A stretch of DNA of 64,000 nt from DAIQRJ01 sp963708795 (lineage in GTDB: Bacteria > Actinomycetota > Actinomycetes > Propionibacteriales > DAIQRJ01): NCBI GenBank assembly GCA_963708795.1, contig CAVPUH010000010.1, positions 57,711-121,710 of the forward strand, written 5' to 3'. This document shows positions 42,391 to 51,029 of this stretch, piece after piece; position 1 is the first letter of the stretch, and every line of letters begins with the position of its first letter. The translations under genes and the position numbers were made by a program. The notes below the pieces were generated by a model that was not told the DNA's origin, did no database searches, and was given only the letters and a program-made list of their open reading frames with translations.

Positions 42391-42466
42391 CACCCGAACC
42401 GACGGCAGCTCCGGCGTTTGCGCGGTTTCACGTGCCACATCGGGCGACCTGCCGTCGGTTCGGGTG
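42391..42466. repeat. 18-bp perfect inverted repeat upstream of tRNA-Ser
   Basis: Arms 42391-42408 (CACCCGAACCGACGGCAG) and 42449-42466 (CTGCCGTCGGTTCGGGTG) are exact reverse complements with a 40-base loop. It follows the PP2C stop by 26 bases and could be a long-stem terminator, a structured RNA, or the ends of a small decayed element. No T-tract follows. Confidence 0.8.
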
Positions 42467-42565
42467 AGGACGGTGGTCGCCGAACCAGCGACCCGGCCGT
42501 GCCCGGGGGTTGTCGTACCCTTGACCGGCGCCCGCGCCGCCTGTGACCACGGGTACGCGGCGCGA

Positions 42566-42652
42566 GGAGGGCTCGCATAGTGGCCTAGTGCGGCGGTCTT
42601 GAAAACCGCTATGGGGTTACACCCATCAAGGGTTCGAATCCCTTGCCCTCCG
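42566..42652 (+). tRNA. serT: tRNA-Ser(UGA)
   Basis: An 87-base class II tRNA. Acceptor GGAGGGC (42566-42572) pairs with GCCCTCC (42645-42651), discriminator G. Anticodon stem GCGGT/ACCGC frames loop CTTGAAA, giving anticodon TGA for UCA serine codons. A long variable arm (ATGGGGTTACACCCAT) and the T-arm AAGGG-TTCGAAT-CCCTT are present. CCA is not encoded. Confidence 0.97.
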
Positions 42653-42693
42653 CCCCTGACCTGCGGAAACACCGAATCTCGCCCTCTGCGTGA

Positions 42694-42716
42694 AGGTTGG
42701 CGGTCCCCGCCAACCT
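42694..42716 (+). terminator. Hairpin terminator after tRNA-Ser
   Basis: AGGTTGGCGG (42694-42703), TCC loop, CCGCCAACCT (42707-42716): a perfect 10-bp stem 42 bases downstream of the tRNA. It also faces the 3' end of the truncated lipoprotein gene. Confidence 0.85.
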
Positions 42717-42762
42717 GACACCCACTCGGAAGAAAATTCCGAAAACTAGAGCGGTGCTGTCG

Positions 42763-42784
42763 GCTGACGGCGGTAGCTGACGGC
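42763..42784. repeat. Short direct repeat downstream of tRNA-Ser
   Basis: GCTGACGGC occurs at 42763-42771 and 42776-42784, next to a small palindrome TCGGAA-N5-TTCCGA (42726-42742). The segment between the tRNA terminator and the truncated lipoprotein gene has otherwise no coding content. Confidence 0.5.
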
Positions 42785-42836
42785 AACCCGCTCCAACGTC
42801 AGTGATACGTGTCGCCAGTCCGCACGCTCAGATTCG

Positions 42837-43409
42837 TCAATCCTGCGGTCGAAGGTGCCCGAACTCGCTCTTGCCGACCGCCTCACCGACTGTGAATGTC
42901 TCGTCCTGCCAGCTGATCCCGTCGTCGGGCACGTCTCCGGGCTGAGCGACGGTCGTCGCGATCTTCGACAGCGCCGTGTACTCCTGCTTCGTCATCCCGG
43001 AGTAGAGGCCGATGATCAGATCCGGAGTGAGCGCGGCGATCTTCTCGACCTGGATCCCGTCGGCCTGGTCGAGGACCTCCGGCTTGGCGTTGTCGCCGAG
43101 CGCAGACGTGGCCCACGGATAGATCGCGCCGGCCGTGTCGTCCAGCCACTCGGTCGTGGCCACCGGGACGACGTCGAGCGCGAGCAGGTCGTCCTGCTCC
43201 TTGAGCCCGACGACGACCACTCGCTTCGGGGCCGCCTCGATCGTCGTGGATCCGTACTTGTGGTCGATCGTGACCGGGAAGGCGCCTTCTTCGGTGGCCG
43301 CGCTCGAGCCGGCCGATGCCGCGTCGGACGGTGCGTCACTCGAACCGCAGGCAGTCACGGTCAGGAGCAGGGCGGTTGCGACGACGGCAAGCGCTCGGGG
43401 AAGGCGCAC
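42837..43409 (-). pseudogene. Truncated iron-siderophore ABC transporter binding lipoprotein
   Basis: 190 residues of a FecB/FepB-type substrate-binding protein that normally has about 320-340. The lipoprotein signal (LLLTVTACGSS, lipobox VTAC) is intact, followed by FPVTIDHKYGSTTIEAAPKRVVVVGLKEQDDLLAL and EKIAALTPDLIIGLYSGM. The sequence stops after TVGEAVGKSEFGHLRPQD, about where the central helix begins, so the C-terminal lobe is lost. GGAG precedes GTG 43409. An IdeR/DtxR-like box lies upstream. The missing 3' half and transporter genes suggest a deletion or recombination scar beside the tRNA. Confidence 0.82.
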
Positions 43410-43428
43410 GGATGACTCCAGGATCGAC

Positions 43429-43446
43429 GAGTAAGGGTTGCCTACG
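43429..43446. promoter_or_regulatory. Candidate IdeR/DtxR iron box
   Basis: GAGTAAGGGTTGCCTACG resembles the core of actinobacterial iron boxes (TAAGG..T.GCCTA) and lies 20 bases upstream of the siderophore-binding lipoprotein start, where iron repression is expected. The match to the 19-bp consensus is partial. Confidence 0.5.
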
Positions 43447-43629
43447 AGCAGGCCGCGCCGCCACCCCCTGTCATGCCTGCGCACTCTGGTCGAGTCGGGT
43501 TCGGCCGCGCGTCGTTCTGCGGTCTCACCCGCCGAGGCGCTCGGACTGCAGAACAACCGCGTCCCATCGCCTGATCTCGCGGCCGTTCTGCACTCTCGTC
43601 CAGCCCCCGCTCTCAGCACTCGGCGGAGC

Positions 43630-44514
43630 TCAGTACGGGCAGCGCTTCGTGGCGATCGCGGTCGGGTCGGTGCGGTCGAGTTCGTCCAGCTCGGCCAGGA
43701 ACGTGCCGAAGTGGCGAGTCGGCGTGTATCCGATCGCCGCGGCGCCCACCGGCTCGGGGCGTGCGGGCCGAACGGCGACGTCGATGTCGTACTTCTCGAT
43801 CAGCCGGGCCGCTCCGGGGAAGAGCGCATCCGCGGTTCCCAGCGGGTCGCCCACCCACGCATCGGCCTGGTCGTCGGTGAAGGCGTCGGCTCGCACCGCA
43901 TGCACGACCAGGCCCTCGGGCTCCTCGGCCGGTACGTCCCGGCCGAGGGTGTCGACGGCGGCTTCGATGCAGTCGAGGACGTCCTCGCGGTCGACCCCAC
44001 CGCGCAGCAGGCGGGCGCCGTAGCGGTTGAGCCAGTCGTCGCCCCACGGCGTGAAGTCGTGCGGCCGCACCGACACGTACCGCAGACCGTGCTGTTGGCG
44101 GTGGTACTCGCAGAGCTCCTCGCCGACCCGCTTGGTGAAGCCGTACTTCTCGTAGTGGCCGAACCACGACATGGACGACAGGAAGACGAGCCGGTGGATC
44201 CCCGCGGCTTCGGCGGCCTGCAGCGCCCAGAACGTTCCGTCGACGTTGAGTCGCCAGAAGTCCACCTCGGTCCGTGACCGCGAGTGGATGCCGTGCCACG
44301 CCGGCGTGTGGAGCAGGAGGTCGCAACCCTGCGCGGCCCGTTCGAGCCCGACTCCGACCTGGACGTCGAGCTGGTGGAACTCCAGGCCGGCGAAGACGTC
44401 ACCAGCCGGTCGGGGATTGAGGTCGGAGAGGACGAGGTCGTGGCCGCTGGCCCGCAACCGCGCGATGATGCCGGTCGCGACGTTGCCGCTCGCGCCGGTG
44501 ACGAGGATCCGCAT
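43630..44514 (-). CDS. NAD-dependent epimerase/dehydratase (extended SDR)
   Basis: A 294-residue extended short-chain dehydrogenase: ILVTGASGNVATGI for NAD binding, LNVDGTFWALQAAEAAG, LSSMSWFG, and the catalytic Tyr/Lys in YGFTKRVGEEL. The C-terminal domain recognises substrate, probably a nucleotide- or free-sugar derivative. ATG 44514. It lies 55 bases downstream of the aldo/keto reductase gene on the same strand and may share a transcript. Confidence 0.9.
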   Translation of the reverse strand: MRILVTGASGNVATGIIARLRASGHDLVLSDLNPRPAGDVFAGLEFHQLDVQVGVGLERAAQGCDLLLHTPAWHGIHSRSRTEVDFWRLNVDGTFWALQAAEAAGIHRLVFLSSMSWFGHYEKYGFTKRVGEELCEYHRQQHGLRYVSVRPHDFTPWGDDWLNRYGARLLRGGVDREDVLDCIEAAVDTLGRDVPAEEPEGLVVHAVRADAFTDDQADAWVGDPLGTADALFPGAARLIEKYDIDVAVRPARPEPVGAAAIGYTPTRHFGTFLAELDELDRTDPTAIATKRCPY

Positions 44515-44569
44515 GGGTCTTCCGATCGTAAGTGCTGCGTGGGTGCTGTCTTCGGAGTGGTGCTGGGAG

Positions 44570-45535
44570 TCAGGCGAGCAGGTCGGCGATCTGGGTCAGC
44601 TGGCCGCCGTCGAGCGGCCCGAACTCCATCGCGCCCGCGTTCTCCTCGACCTGCGCGACGGACTTGAAGCCCGGGATCGGGACGAACGCCGGGCTGCGGG
44701 ACCACAACCACGCCAGCGCGCCCTGAGCGAGGGTGCGTCCGTCGGAGGTGAGGACCTCGCGGATGCTCTCGAGCCGACGCAGTGATTCCGCCTGCCGGCC
44801 GGAGGTGAAGTCCCAGCCGTGCCGGACGTCGTCGTCGGGAAGGGTGCTGGCGGCGTCGAACTTCCCCGTCAGCAGGCCCATGCCGAGGGGTCCGCGGACC
44901 ACGCTCGCCAGGCCGCGGTTCTCGCAGAGCGTGAGCACGTCGGTGTTGCCGCCGAAGACGTTGAAGGACTGCTGGATGGCGTGACACTTCGGGCTGGCGG
45001 CGAAGAGCGCGGCCCGGGTCGGATCGTCGGTGCTCCAGCCGATCGCCCGGACCTTACCGGCGTCGACCAGTTCCTCGAACACGGCCAGGACGTCGGGCGC
45101 CTTCTGGAGGTCGAACCCGCCGAGGTGGAACTGGTAGAGGTCGATGCGGTCGGTTCCGAGCCGCCGCAGGCTCTCGTCGCAGGCCCATCGGATGTAGTCC
45201 GGGTCGCCGTTCTCGCCGGGTGCCTCGCGGGTCTCCTCGACGTAGGTGTAGCCGGCCTTGCTGGCGATGACGATGTCGTCCCGGACGTCACCGAGGGCCT
45301 CGGCGATGAGGGTCTCGCTGTGTCCGCAGCCGTAGACGTCGGCGGTGTCGAAGAACGTGACCCCGAGGTCGTAGGCCCGGCGCAGGGCGCGGATCGACTC
45401 GTCGTCGTTCACGCTTCCCCACCCGACCGGGCTGCCCTGGCGGGCGTGCGGACCGCCGATCGCCCAGCACCCCATGCCGAGTGGACTGATGCTGGGGCCA
45501 TCGGCCCCGAGGGTGCGTGGTGGGGTCGGCGTCAC
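44570..45535 (-). CDS. Aldo/keto reductase
   Basis: A 321-residue TIM-barrel NADPH reductase: FFDTADVYGCGHSE (catalytic Asp/Tyr), VIASKAGYTYVEE (Lys), DLYQFHLGGFDLQ (His), VRAIGWSTDD, and VPIPGFKSVAQVEEN for cofactor binding. GTG 45535 is the start. Substrate unknown; with the downstream epimerase a sugar-related role is plausible. Confidence 0.92.
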   Translation of the reverse strand: MTPTPPRTLGADGPSISPLGMGCWAIGGPHARQGSPVGWGSVNDDESIRALRRAYDLGVTFFDTADVYGCGHSETLIAEALGDVRDDIVIASKAGYTYVEETREAPGENGDPDYIRWACDESLRRLGTDRIDLYQFHLGGFDLQKAPDVLAVFEELVDAGKVRAIGWSTDDPTRAALFAASPKCHAIQQSFNVFGGNTDVLTLCENRGLASVVRGPLGMGLLTGKFDAASTLPDDDVRHGWDFTSGRQAESLRRLESIREVLTSDGRTLAQGALAWLWSRSPAFVPIPGFKSVAQVEENAGAMEFGPLDGGQLTQIADLLA

Positions 45536-45632
45536 GACGCGGGGCCTCTCGCTCGGGAGAACAGTCCTGTCACCTTGGCACAGCGGCCACCGACGGCCAG
45601 CGGTGGGCGAAGGTCAGCGGTTGGGCCGGCGG

Positions 45633-46073
45633 TCAGCTCGGGGTGACGGTTCCGACGATTTTCTCGATACGGCGCTGGCGGGTCGCGTCGGCCTTGGCGC
45701 CCTCGACGGCGGTCACGTGTTCGCGTTGAGAGGTGTAGGAGAGGGCATCGAAGGTTGCACGGGCTCCGGGTGCATCGGCCAGCGCGGCCGCCAGGTCGGC
45801 CGGGACCTCGACCACGCGCGGAGCGGTATCGAGCTCGATGTCCACCTCGATCTCGTCGCCGGCGGCAATGCCCGCGGCCTCTCGGCGCTCGGCACTCACC
45901 GGGACCATGTAGGCGGTGCCCATCCGGGCGATCGTCGTCCGGTAGGTGTAGCCGTTGATCGTCACCGTGACAGCGGGCCGCTTGCCCGAGCCGAGGCTCT
46001 CGACCGCCTCGGGCGGAACCTCGAAGCCGGTGGCGGTCTTGCCGCCGAGGATGAGCGTGACCTGAAGCCGCAT
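45633..46073 (-). CDS. DUF1905/YdeI-OmpD-associated domain protein
   Basis: A 146-residue protein. An N-terminal beta-rich DUF1905 domain reads GFEVPPEAVESLGSGKRPAVTVTINGYTYRTTIARMGTAYMVPV. A C-terminal YdeI/OmdA helix-rich segment has VPADLAAALADAPGARATFDALSYTSQREHV and KADATRQRRIEKIV. Function unestablished. ATG 46073; the frame continues upstream only as a shadow of the ABC transporter gene. Confidence 0.9.
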   Translation of the reverse strand: MRLQVTLILGGKTATGFEVPPEAVESLGSGKRPAVTVTINGYTYRTTIARMGTAYMVPVSAERREAAGIAAGDEIEVDIELDTAPRVVEVPADLAAALADAPGARATFDALSYTSQREHVTAVEGAKADATRQRRIEKIVGTVTPS

Positions 46074-46135
46074 GCGAGGAGTCTGCTGGCCGTGACGGCA
46101 CGGGGCAACCGGCCGGCGGGACGCCGCTACTCGCG

Positions 46136-47965
46136 CTAGAGCGGTGCGAGGACGTCCTGGCCCTTGGCGTTGGCCAGGCGGTGGTAACGCCCACCCGCCA
46201 GCATGAGCTCCTCGTGCGTCCCGATCTCCACCGGGGTGCCGTGGTCGAGCACCATGATCTGGTCGGCGTCGCGGATCGTGGTGAGCCGGTGGGCGATGGT
46301 GATCGTCGTCCGGCCGCGACTCACCGCGTCGAGCGCTGCCTGCACCGCGCGCTCCGTCTCGTTGTCCAGCGCACTCGTGGCCTCGTCCAGCACCAGCACC
46401 CGCGGGTCGCGGAGCAGCGTGCGGGCGATCGCCATCCGCTGCTTCTCGCCGCCGGAGAACCGGTGCCCCCGCGCCCCGACGAGCGTGTCGTAGCCGGCCG
46501 GGAGCGACGTGATCAGGTCGTGCACCTGAGCGGCCTTGGCCGCCTCGACGATCTCGTCCTCGGTCGCGTCCGGCTTGGCATAGCGCAGGTTCTCGCGGAT
46601 CGTCGTGTGCAGCAGGTAGGTCTCCTGGGACACGACGCCGACGACCTTCGAGAGGTCGGTCAGCTTCACGTCCCGGATATCGATGCCGTCGATGAGGATC
46701 CGGCCGTGGGTCGGGTCGTACAGCCTGGCCACCAGCGAGGCGAGGGTGGTCTTGCCGGAGCCCGACTCGCCGACGAGGGCGAGGCTCGATCCGGCCGGGA
46801 CGACGACGTCCACGTCTCGCACAGCCGCACGGTCGCTGCCTGGGTAGGTGAAGCCGACGTGATCGAAGCGGACCTCGCCACGCGTGTGGACGGGTTCGAT
46901 CTCCACGGGCTCGTCGGGATCGTCGATCTCGACGGTCAGGTCGAGGTACTCGAACACCCGGCTGAACAAGGCCATCGAACTGGTGACGGACACCCCGATG
47001 TCGAGCAGCCCGGACAGCGGCCGGAACAGCGCTGACTGGAGGGCCGTGAACGCGACCAGGGTTCCGATCGTCATGCCGCCGGAGGTCGCGGGAAGCCCGG
47101 CGGCCAGGTAGATCAGGGCGGGGATGGCCGCGAAGATGATTCCCATCGTCGCCATGCGCCAGCGGCCGGCGAGCTGGGAGCGCACCTCGAGCCCGACGAG
47201 GTCGGACGAGGTCGCGGTGAAACGCTCCGAGAGCAGCGGGCCGGTACCGAGGGTCTTGACGAGGTGAACCCCGTTGACGGACAGGGATTCCTCGACCTGC
47301 GACAGCATGTCGGCCAGGTTGCGCTGACGCTGGGCGGTGACCTCGCGCCGCATCAGGGCGACCTTGCGGGTCAGCCAGATCGCCGGCGGCAGAACGATCA
47401 GCGAGAGCAGCGACAGGCGCCAGCTCAGCGCGACCATGGCGATGGAGGTGCCGACGACGGCGGTGACGTTCGAGGCGATGGAGGTCGCGGTCGAGGTGAC
47501 GACCGACTGCATCCCCCCGATGTCGTTGGTGAGCCGGGACTGGACCTCGCCACCGCGGGTGCGGGTGAAGAAGCCGAGCGACTGGCGCTGCAGGTGGTCG
47601 AAGACCGTCGTCCGCAGGCCGTGCATGACGTTCTGGCCCACGGTGGTCGAGAGCCACGTCTGCAGCACCCCGAGGATCGAGGTGGCGACGGTGACCCCGA
47701 GCATGCCGGCGACCAGCCAGATGAGGAGGGTGACGTTCTGCTGGGGGATGGCGTTGTCGATGAGGTCTCGCATGAGGAACGGCGTGGCCAGCGAGATCAG
47801 CGACGACGCGGTGATGAGGGCCATCACGACGGCGATGGACCAGCGGTAGGGGGCGAAGAGGCCGCCGATGCGGCGCAGGGAAACGGGTGACTCGCGCAAT
47901 TGGGCGCGGTCGGCAGGGTCGATCTTGGCGGCTCGGGGGCCGCGTTCGCGATTGAAGTCAGGCAC
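46136..47965 (-). CDS. ABC exporter, fused permease-ATPase
   Basis: A 609-residue half-transporter. Six membrane helices (about 40-330) include FFTRTRGGEVQSRLTNDIGGMQ as the coupling segment. The nucleotide-binding domain has Walker A GESGSGKTT, Q-loop VSQETYLLHTTI, signature FSGGEKQRMAIAR (first residue Phe rather than Leu), Walker B VLVLDEATSALD, and switch IAHRLTTI. It may act as a homodimeric drug or lipid exporter. GTG 47965. It is divergent from a MarR regulator with a dense cluster of operator half-sites between them. Confidence 0.95.
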   Translation of the reverse strand: MPDFNRERGPRAAKIDPADRAQLRESPVSLRRIGGLFAPYRWSIAVVMALITASSLISLATPFLMRDLIDNAIPQQNVTLLIWLVAGMLGVTVATSILGVLQTWLSTTVGQNVMHGLRTTVFDHLQRQSLGFFTRTRGGEVQSRLTNDIGGMQSVVTSTATSIASNVTAVVGTSIAMVALSWRLSLLSLIVLPPAIWLTRKVALMRREVTAQRQRNLADMLSQVEESLSVNGVHLVKTLGTGPLLSERFTATSSDLVGLEVRSQLAGRWRMATMGIIFAAIPALIYLAAGLPATSGGMTIGTLVAFTALQSALFRPLSGLLDIGVSVTSSMALFSRVFEYLDLTVEIDDPDEPVEIEPVHTRGEVRFDHVGFTYPGSDRAAVRDVDVVVPAGSSLALVGESGSGKTTLASLVARLYDPTHGRILIDGIDIRDVKLTDLSKVVGVVSQETYLLHTTIRENLRYAKPDATEDEIVEAAKAAQVHDLITSLPAGYDTLVGARGHRFSGGEKQRMAIARTLLRDPRVLVLDEATSALDNETERAVQAALDAVSRGRTTITIAHRLTTIRDADQIMVLDHGTPVEIGTHEELMLAGGRYHRLANAKGQDVLAPL

Positions 47966-48063
47966 TAGGCGTTCACGTCCGTTCTGAGGTCGGGCTGACT
48001 GGGACTGAATGACATGGGGCTGGAACTGAAGACTGAGTCGGCGCTGAGGTGCGCCGCTGATGC

Positions 48064-48088
48064 TGAGGTTACCTCAACATGAGGTTAC
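48064..48088. promoter_or_regulatory. MarR-type operator cluster
   Basis: The 9-mer TGAGGTTAC occurs at 48064-48072 and 48080-48088. TGAGGT-T-ACCTCA (48064-48076) and ACCTCA-ACA-TGAGGT (48071-48085) are overlapping perfect inverted repeats. It lies between the ABC exporter and MarR genes, just ahead of the latter. Confidence 0.65.
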
Positions 48089-48116
48089 AAGGCAAATGGG
48101 GGGTACGCTCGCGGCC

Positions 48117-48614
48117 ATGCGCGGGCATCACGACGAACCAGGCACCGACGGCGATCGGGACCGACTCCCCGACCTTCTCCACCGGTCGGTTCGCGCCATG
48201 CGACACCAGTGGGCGGACGCCATGAGCGCCTGGGACATCTCGCCCCACCAGGCGCGGGCGCTGAGCGTCGTGAGCGGACGCCGAGGTGATCACGCCGCGT
48301 CCGACCGTGGCCCGCGGCTCTCCGAGATCGCCGAGCGGCTTCGCATCGCACCGCGTTCGGCCACCGAGGTCGTGGACGGACTAGAGGAACTCGGTCTCGT
48401 CGAGCGGGTGCCCGACCCGGACGACCGCCGCGCCACCTGTGTCCGGCTGACCGCGAAGGGCACGACCGTTCAGCGGGAGATCTGGGCTGCCCGTGCGAGC
48501 ACCGACGACGCGTTCTTCGGCCGGCTGGACGACGACGAGCGGACCGAACTGACCCGACTGCTCCGCAAGCTGCTGGATCGGGGCACTCAGGACACTCTCA
48601 GCGGAGCTGAGTGA
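48117..48614 (+). CDS. MarR family transcriptional regulator
   Basis: A 165-residue winged-helix regulator: LLHRSVRAMRHQWADAMSAWDISPHQARALSVV, recognition region RLSEIAERLRIAPRSATEVVDGLEELGLVERV, and wing DPDDRRATCVRLTAKG. It likely represses the divergent ABC exporter and itself through the adjacent half-site cluster. ATG 48117 is preferred; ATG 48096 is close to the operator. Confidence 0.9.
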   Translation: MRGHHDEPGTDGDRDRLPDLLHRSVRAMRHQWADAMSAWDISPHQARALSVVSGRRGDHAASDRGPRLSEIAERLRIAPRSATEVVDGLEELGLVERVPDPDDRRATCVRLTAKGTTVQREIWAARASTDDAFFGRLDDDERTELTRLLRKLLDRGTQDTLSGAE

Positions 48615-48659
48615 CCATAGGAGTGCCGACCAGATCTGGTCCGCATCGGAGGTGTCGAG

Positions 48660-49337
48660 GTGCACGTATTGGTTGCCGACGACGAAGTGGCGTTGGCGGA
48701 GACGATCCGTCGTGGGCTGACCAGCAACGGGTTCACCGTCGATGTCGTCCACACGGGTGAGGACGCGGTCTGGTCGGCAACCGAGACTCCGTACGACGTC
48801 GTGGTGCTGGACGTCATGCTGCCCAAGGGCAGCGGCTACCACGTGCTGCGCGAACTGCGCCGTCGCGAGGTGTGGACGCCGGTCCTGATGCTCACGGCGA
48901 TCGACGCGGAGGATCGGGTCGCCGACGCGCTCGACGCCGGCGCTGACGACTACCTGACGAAGCCGTTCGGGTTCGTCGTCCTGCTCGCACGGTTGCGCGC
49001 GCTGCTGCGGCGGGGTTCGCCGGAACGTCCGGCTGTGCTCGCGGCCGGCGACCTCACGCTCGATCCGGCCGCGCACGCGGTGGCACGGGAGGCGACCCCG
49101 ATCCGGCTGACGCCCCGGGAGTTCGGCCTGCTCGAGTTCATGATGCGACATGTCGGGGACGTCGTGTCGAAGCGGCAGATCCTCGACGGGGTGTGGGATT
49201 CGGCGTTCCGCGGTGACGACAACGTGGTCGAGGTGTACGTGCGCTACCTGCGCCAGAAGATCGACCTGCCGTTCCAGCGGCAGTCGCTGCAGACCGTGCG
49301 GGGCATGGGTTACCGACTCGATCCGGCGGGCGGCTGA
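48660..49337 (+). CDS. OmpR-family response regulator
   Basis: A 225-residue regulator. The receiver has VADDEVALAE (acidic pocket), VVLDVMLPKGSG (phosphoacceptor Asp about 52), LTAIDAEDRV and the Lys in LTKPFGF. The winged-helix domain has IRLTPREFGLLEFMMRHVGDVVSKRQIL and VVEVYVRYLRQKI. GGAGGT precedes GTG 48660. Its 3' end overlaps that of the convergent sensor kinase by 28 bases; the two are probably cognate. Confidence 0.94.
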   Translation: MHVLVADDEVALAETIRRGLTSNGFTVDVVHTGEDAVWSATETPYDVVVLDVMLPKGSGYHVLRELRRREVWTPVLMLTAIDAEDRVADALDAGADDYLTKPFGFVVLLARLRALLRRGSPERPAVLAAGDLTLDPAAHAVAREATPIRLTPREFGLLEFMMRHVGDVVSKRQILDGVWDSAFRGDDNVVEVYVRYLRQKIDLPFQRQSLQTVRGMGYRLDPAGG

Positions 49338-50731
49338 AGCAGAACCTGCCCTCCGGCGGGGTGATACGGCAGCCGGATCTCGAACCGCGCGCCGCCCCAC
49401 GGCGAATCGAGTACCGAGAGTGATCCGCCGTGTGCGGTGACGAGCTGCATGGCGATGGCCAGGCCCAGGCCCGAGCCGCCGCCGATGCGTTCGCGCGAGT
49501 CGTCGAGCCGGACGAACCGCTCGAAGATGCGCGAACGGTCCTCGACCGGGACGCCGGGGCCGTCGTCGTCGACGAGGATCTGCACGTCGTCGGGATGGGC
49601 GGTGACACTGATCCCGACCTTGCCCCGACTGGCCCGCGCGGCGTTGTCGAGCAGGTTGCGCACGGCCTGGGTGAGCCTGGCCCGATCGCCCTCGACGCGG
49701 ACGGGCGCGATCTCGGCGATCACCTCACGGTTCGAGGCGGCCCGGAGCCGGACGACCTCGGACTCCAGCATGTCGTCGAGATCGACGTCGTCGACGGCGA
49801 GGACGAGACCGTGCTCGTCGGCGCGGGCCAGCACAAGCAGGTCCTCGACGAGCTGGCGCATGCGCACCGCCTCCGATCGCATGAGCGGCTCGAGATCGGT
49901 CCACTCCAGTGAGCTCTCGTCGGTGGCGAGCTCGAGCGCTGCCAGCACCGTGGCGAGCGGGCTGCGGAGTTCGTGGCTCGCATCGGCGATGAACCGTTGC
50001 TGACGCGTCTGGGCGAGTTCGAGTCGCTCGAGCATGCGGTTCATCGTGACGGCCAGCCGCGCGATCTCGTCACCGGTCGGAGGAATCGGTACCCGCTGGT
50101 CGAGGTCGCTGGCGCTGATGTTGTCGACCTCGCTCCGGAGTTCGTCGACCGGCTTGAGGGCGCGACCGACCACTATCCAGGTGGCGAAGCCGACGAACCC
50201 GAGCGAGAGCGGCAGGCCGATCGCGAGGTAGACGAGGACCGTGCGCACGCTCTGCCGCTGCGCCTCGACGGAACTCGCCACCACGATGCGGTAATCCGAG
50301 CCGTTGTAGTCGATCCCGCGTACCAGCGTGCGATACGGGCCGGTGTCGGTGAGCAGGGGGAGGTGGCCCTCGTCGACCCGGACGACCGTTCCGGGCTTCG
50401 CCGGCGTCTCGTCGACCGCGTCGGGATGGGCACGCGACGACGTCGCGATCACCTGCCCGGAGTCGTCGAGCAGTTGCACGACCTGCCCGCGCTCGGTGCC
50501 CAAGAGGTCGGTCTCGGCGTCCATCGGGCCGCCGAGCGAGATCTGATCGGCGAGTTCCCGGGACCGGGCGAACGCGGCCTCGTCGACCGCCACGAGCAGC
50601 GACGCCTGTAGCCGGGTCACGAAGACGACGGCACCGGCCATGTACACGGCGGCCACCACCACGATCGCGGCGATCGCCGCCCGGCCACGGACACCCAGGC
50701 GTCGTGGCCGACCGCCGGCTGCGATGCTCAC
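49310..50731 (-). CDS. Sensor histidine kinase
   Basis: A 473-residue HisKA kinase. Two membrane helices (about 18-40 and 165-190) flank an extracytoplasmic sensor of about 120 residues. A HAMP linker (GRALKPVDELRSEVDNI) is followed by the H-box FIADASHELRSPLA (His about 250). The ATPase domain has N-box QAVRNLLDNAARA, G1 VDDDGPGVP and G2 GGGSGLGLAIA. GTG 50731. It is transcribed towards the OmpR-type regulator instead of in the usual operon order. Confidence 0.94.
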   Translation of the reverse strand: MSIAAGGRPRRLGVRGRAAIAAIVVVAAVYMAGAVVFVTRLQASLLVAVDEAAFARSRELADQISLGGPMDAETDLLGTERGQVVQLLDDSGQVIATSSRAHPDAVDETPAKPGTVVRVDEGHLPLLTDTGPYRTLVRGIDYNGSDYRIVVASSVEAQRQSVRTVLVYLAIGLPLSLGFVGFATWIVVGRALKPVDELRSEVDNISASDLDQRVPIPPTGDEIARLAVTMNRMLERLELAQTRQQRFIADASHELRSPLATVLAALELATDESSLEWTDLEPLMRSEAVRMRQLVEDLLVLARADEHGLVLAVDDVDLDDMLESEVVRLRAASNREVIAEIAPVRVEGDRARLTQAVRNLLDNAARASRGKVGISVTAHPDDVQILVDDDGPGVPVEDRSRIFERFVRLDDSRERIGGGSGLGLAIAMQLVTAHGGSLSVLDSPWGGARFEIRLPYHPAGGQVLLQPPAGSSR

Positions 50732-50759
50732 GGGTCCGCCCGAACTCCGGCCTGCCGGC

Positions 50760-51026
50760 TCAGTCCGTTCGCATGTCGGCGGGTGCGGAGTCGAGCGCTG
50801 TGCGGATCGCGGCGATCAGCCGCTCGGCACTGCTCGCGGTGAGCTCCACCGCCACGCGCGCCGACGGTCCGCGGTCGGGCGCGGTGAAGTCGATGTTCAG
50901 GGTGTGCTCGGCGAGGGCGTGAACCGGATGGTCGAAGTAGACGGTGGTCTCGCTGAGACGGAACCAGCCGTCAGCGCCCTTGGCGCTGCCGGCGGCCTCG
51001 ATCTGCTCGGTCGCGTAGGTGCACAT
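50760..51026 (-). CDS. DUF6295 family protein
   Basis: An 88-residue soluble protein: MCTYATEQIEAAGSAKGADG, TTVYFDHPVHALAEHTLNIDF, ARVAVELTASSAERL. This matches a small actinobacterial family often found beside dienelactone hydrolases. It starts three bases after the hydrolase gene. The Cys/His content may bind a metal, which is unproven. Confidence 0.85.
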   Translation of the reverse strand: MCTYATEQIEAAGSAKGADGWFRLSETTVYFDHPVHALAEHTLNIDFTAPDRGPSARVAVELTASSAERLIAAIRTALDSAPADMRTD

Positions 51027-51029
51027 GGT

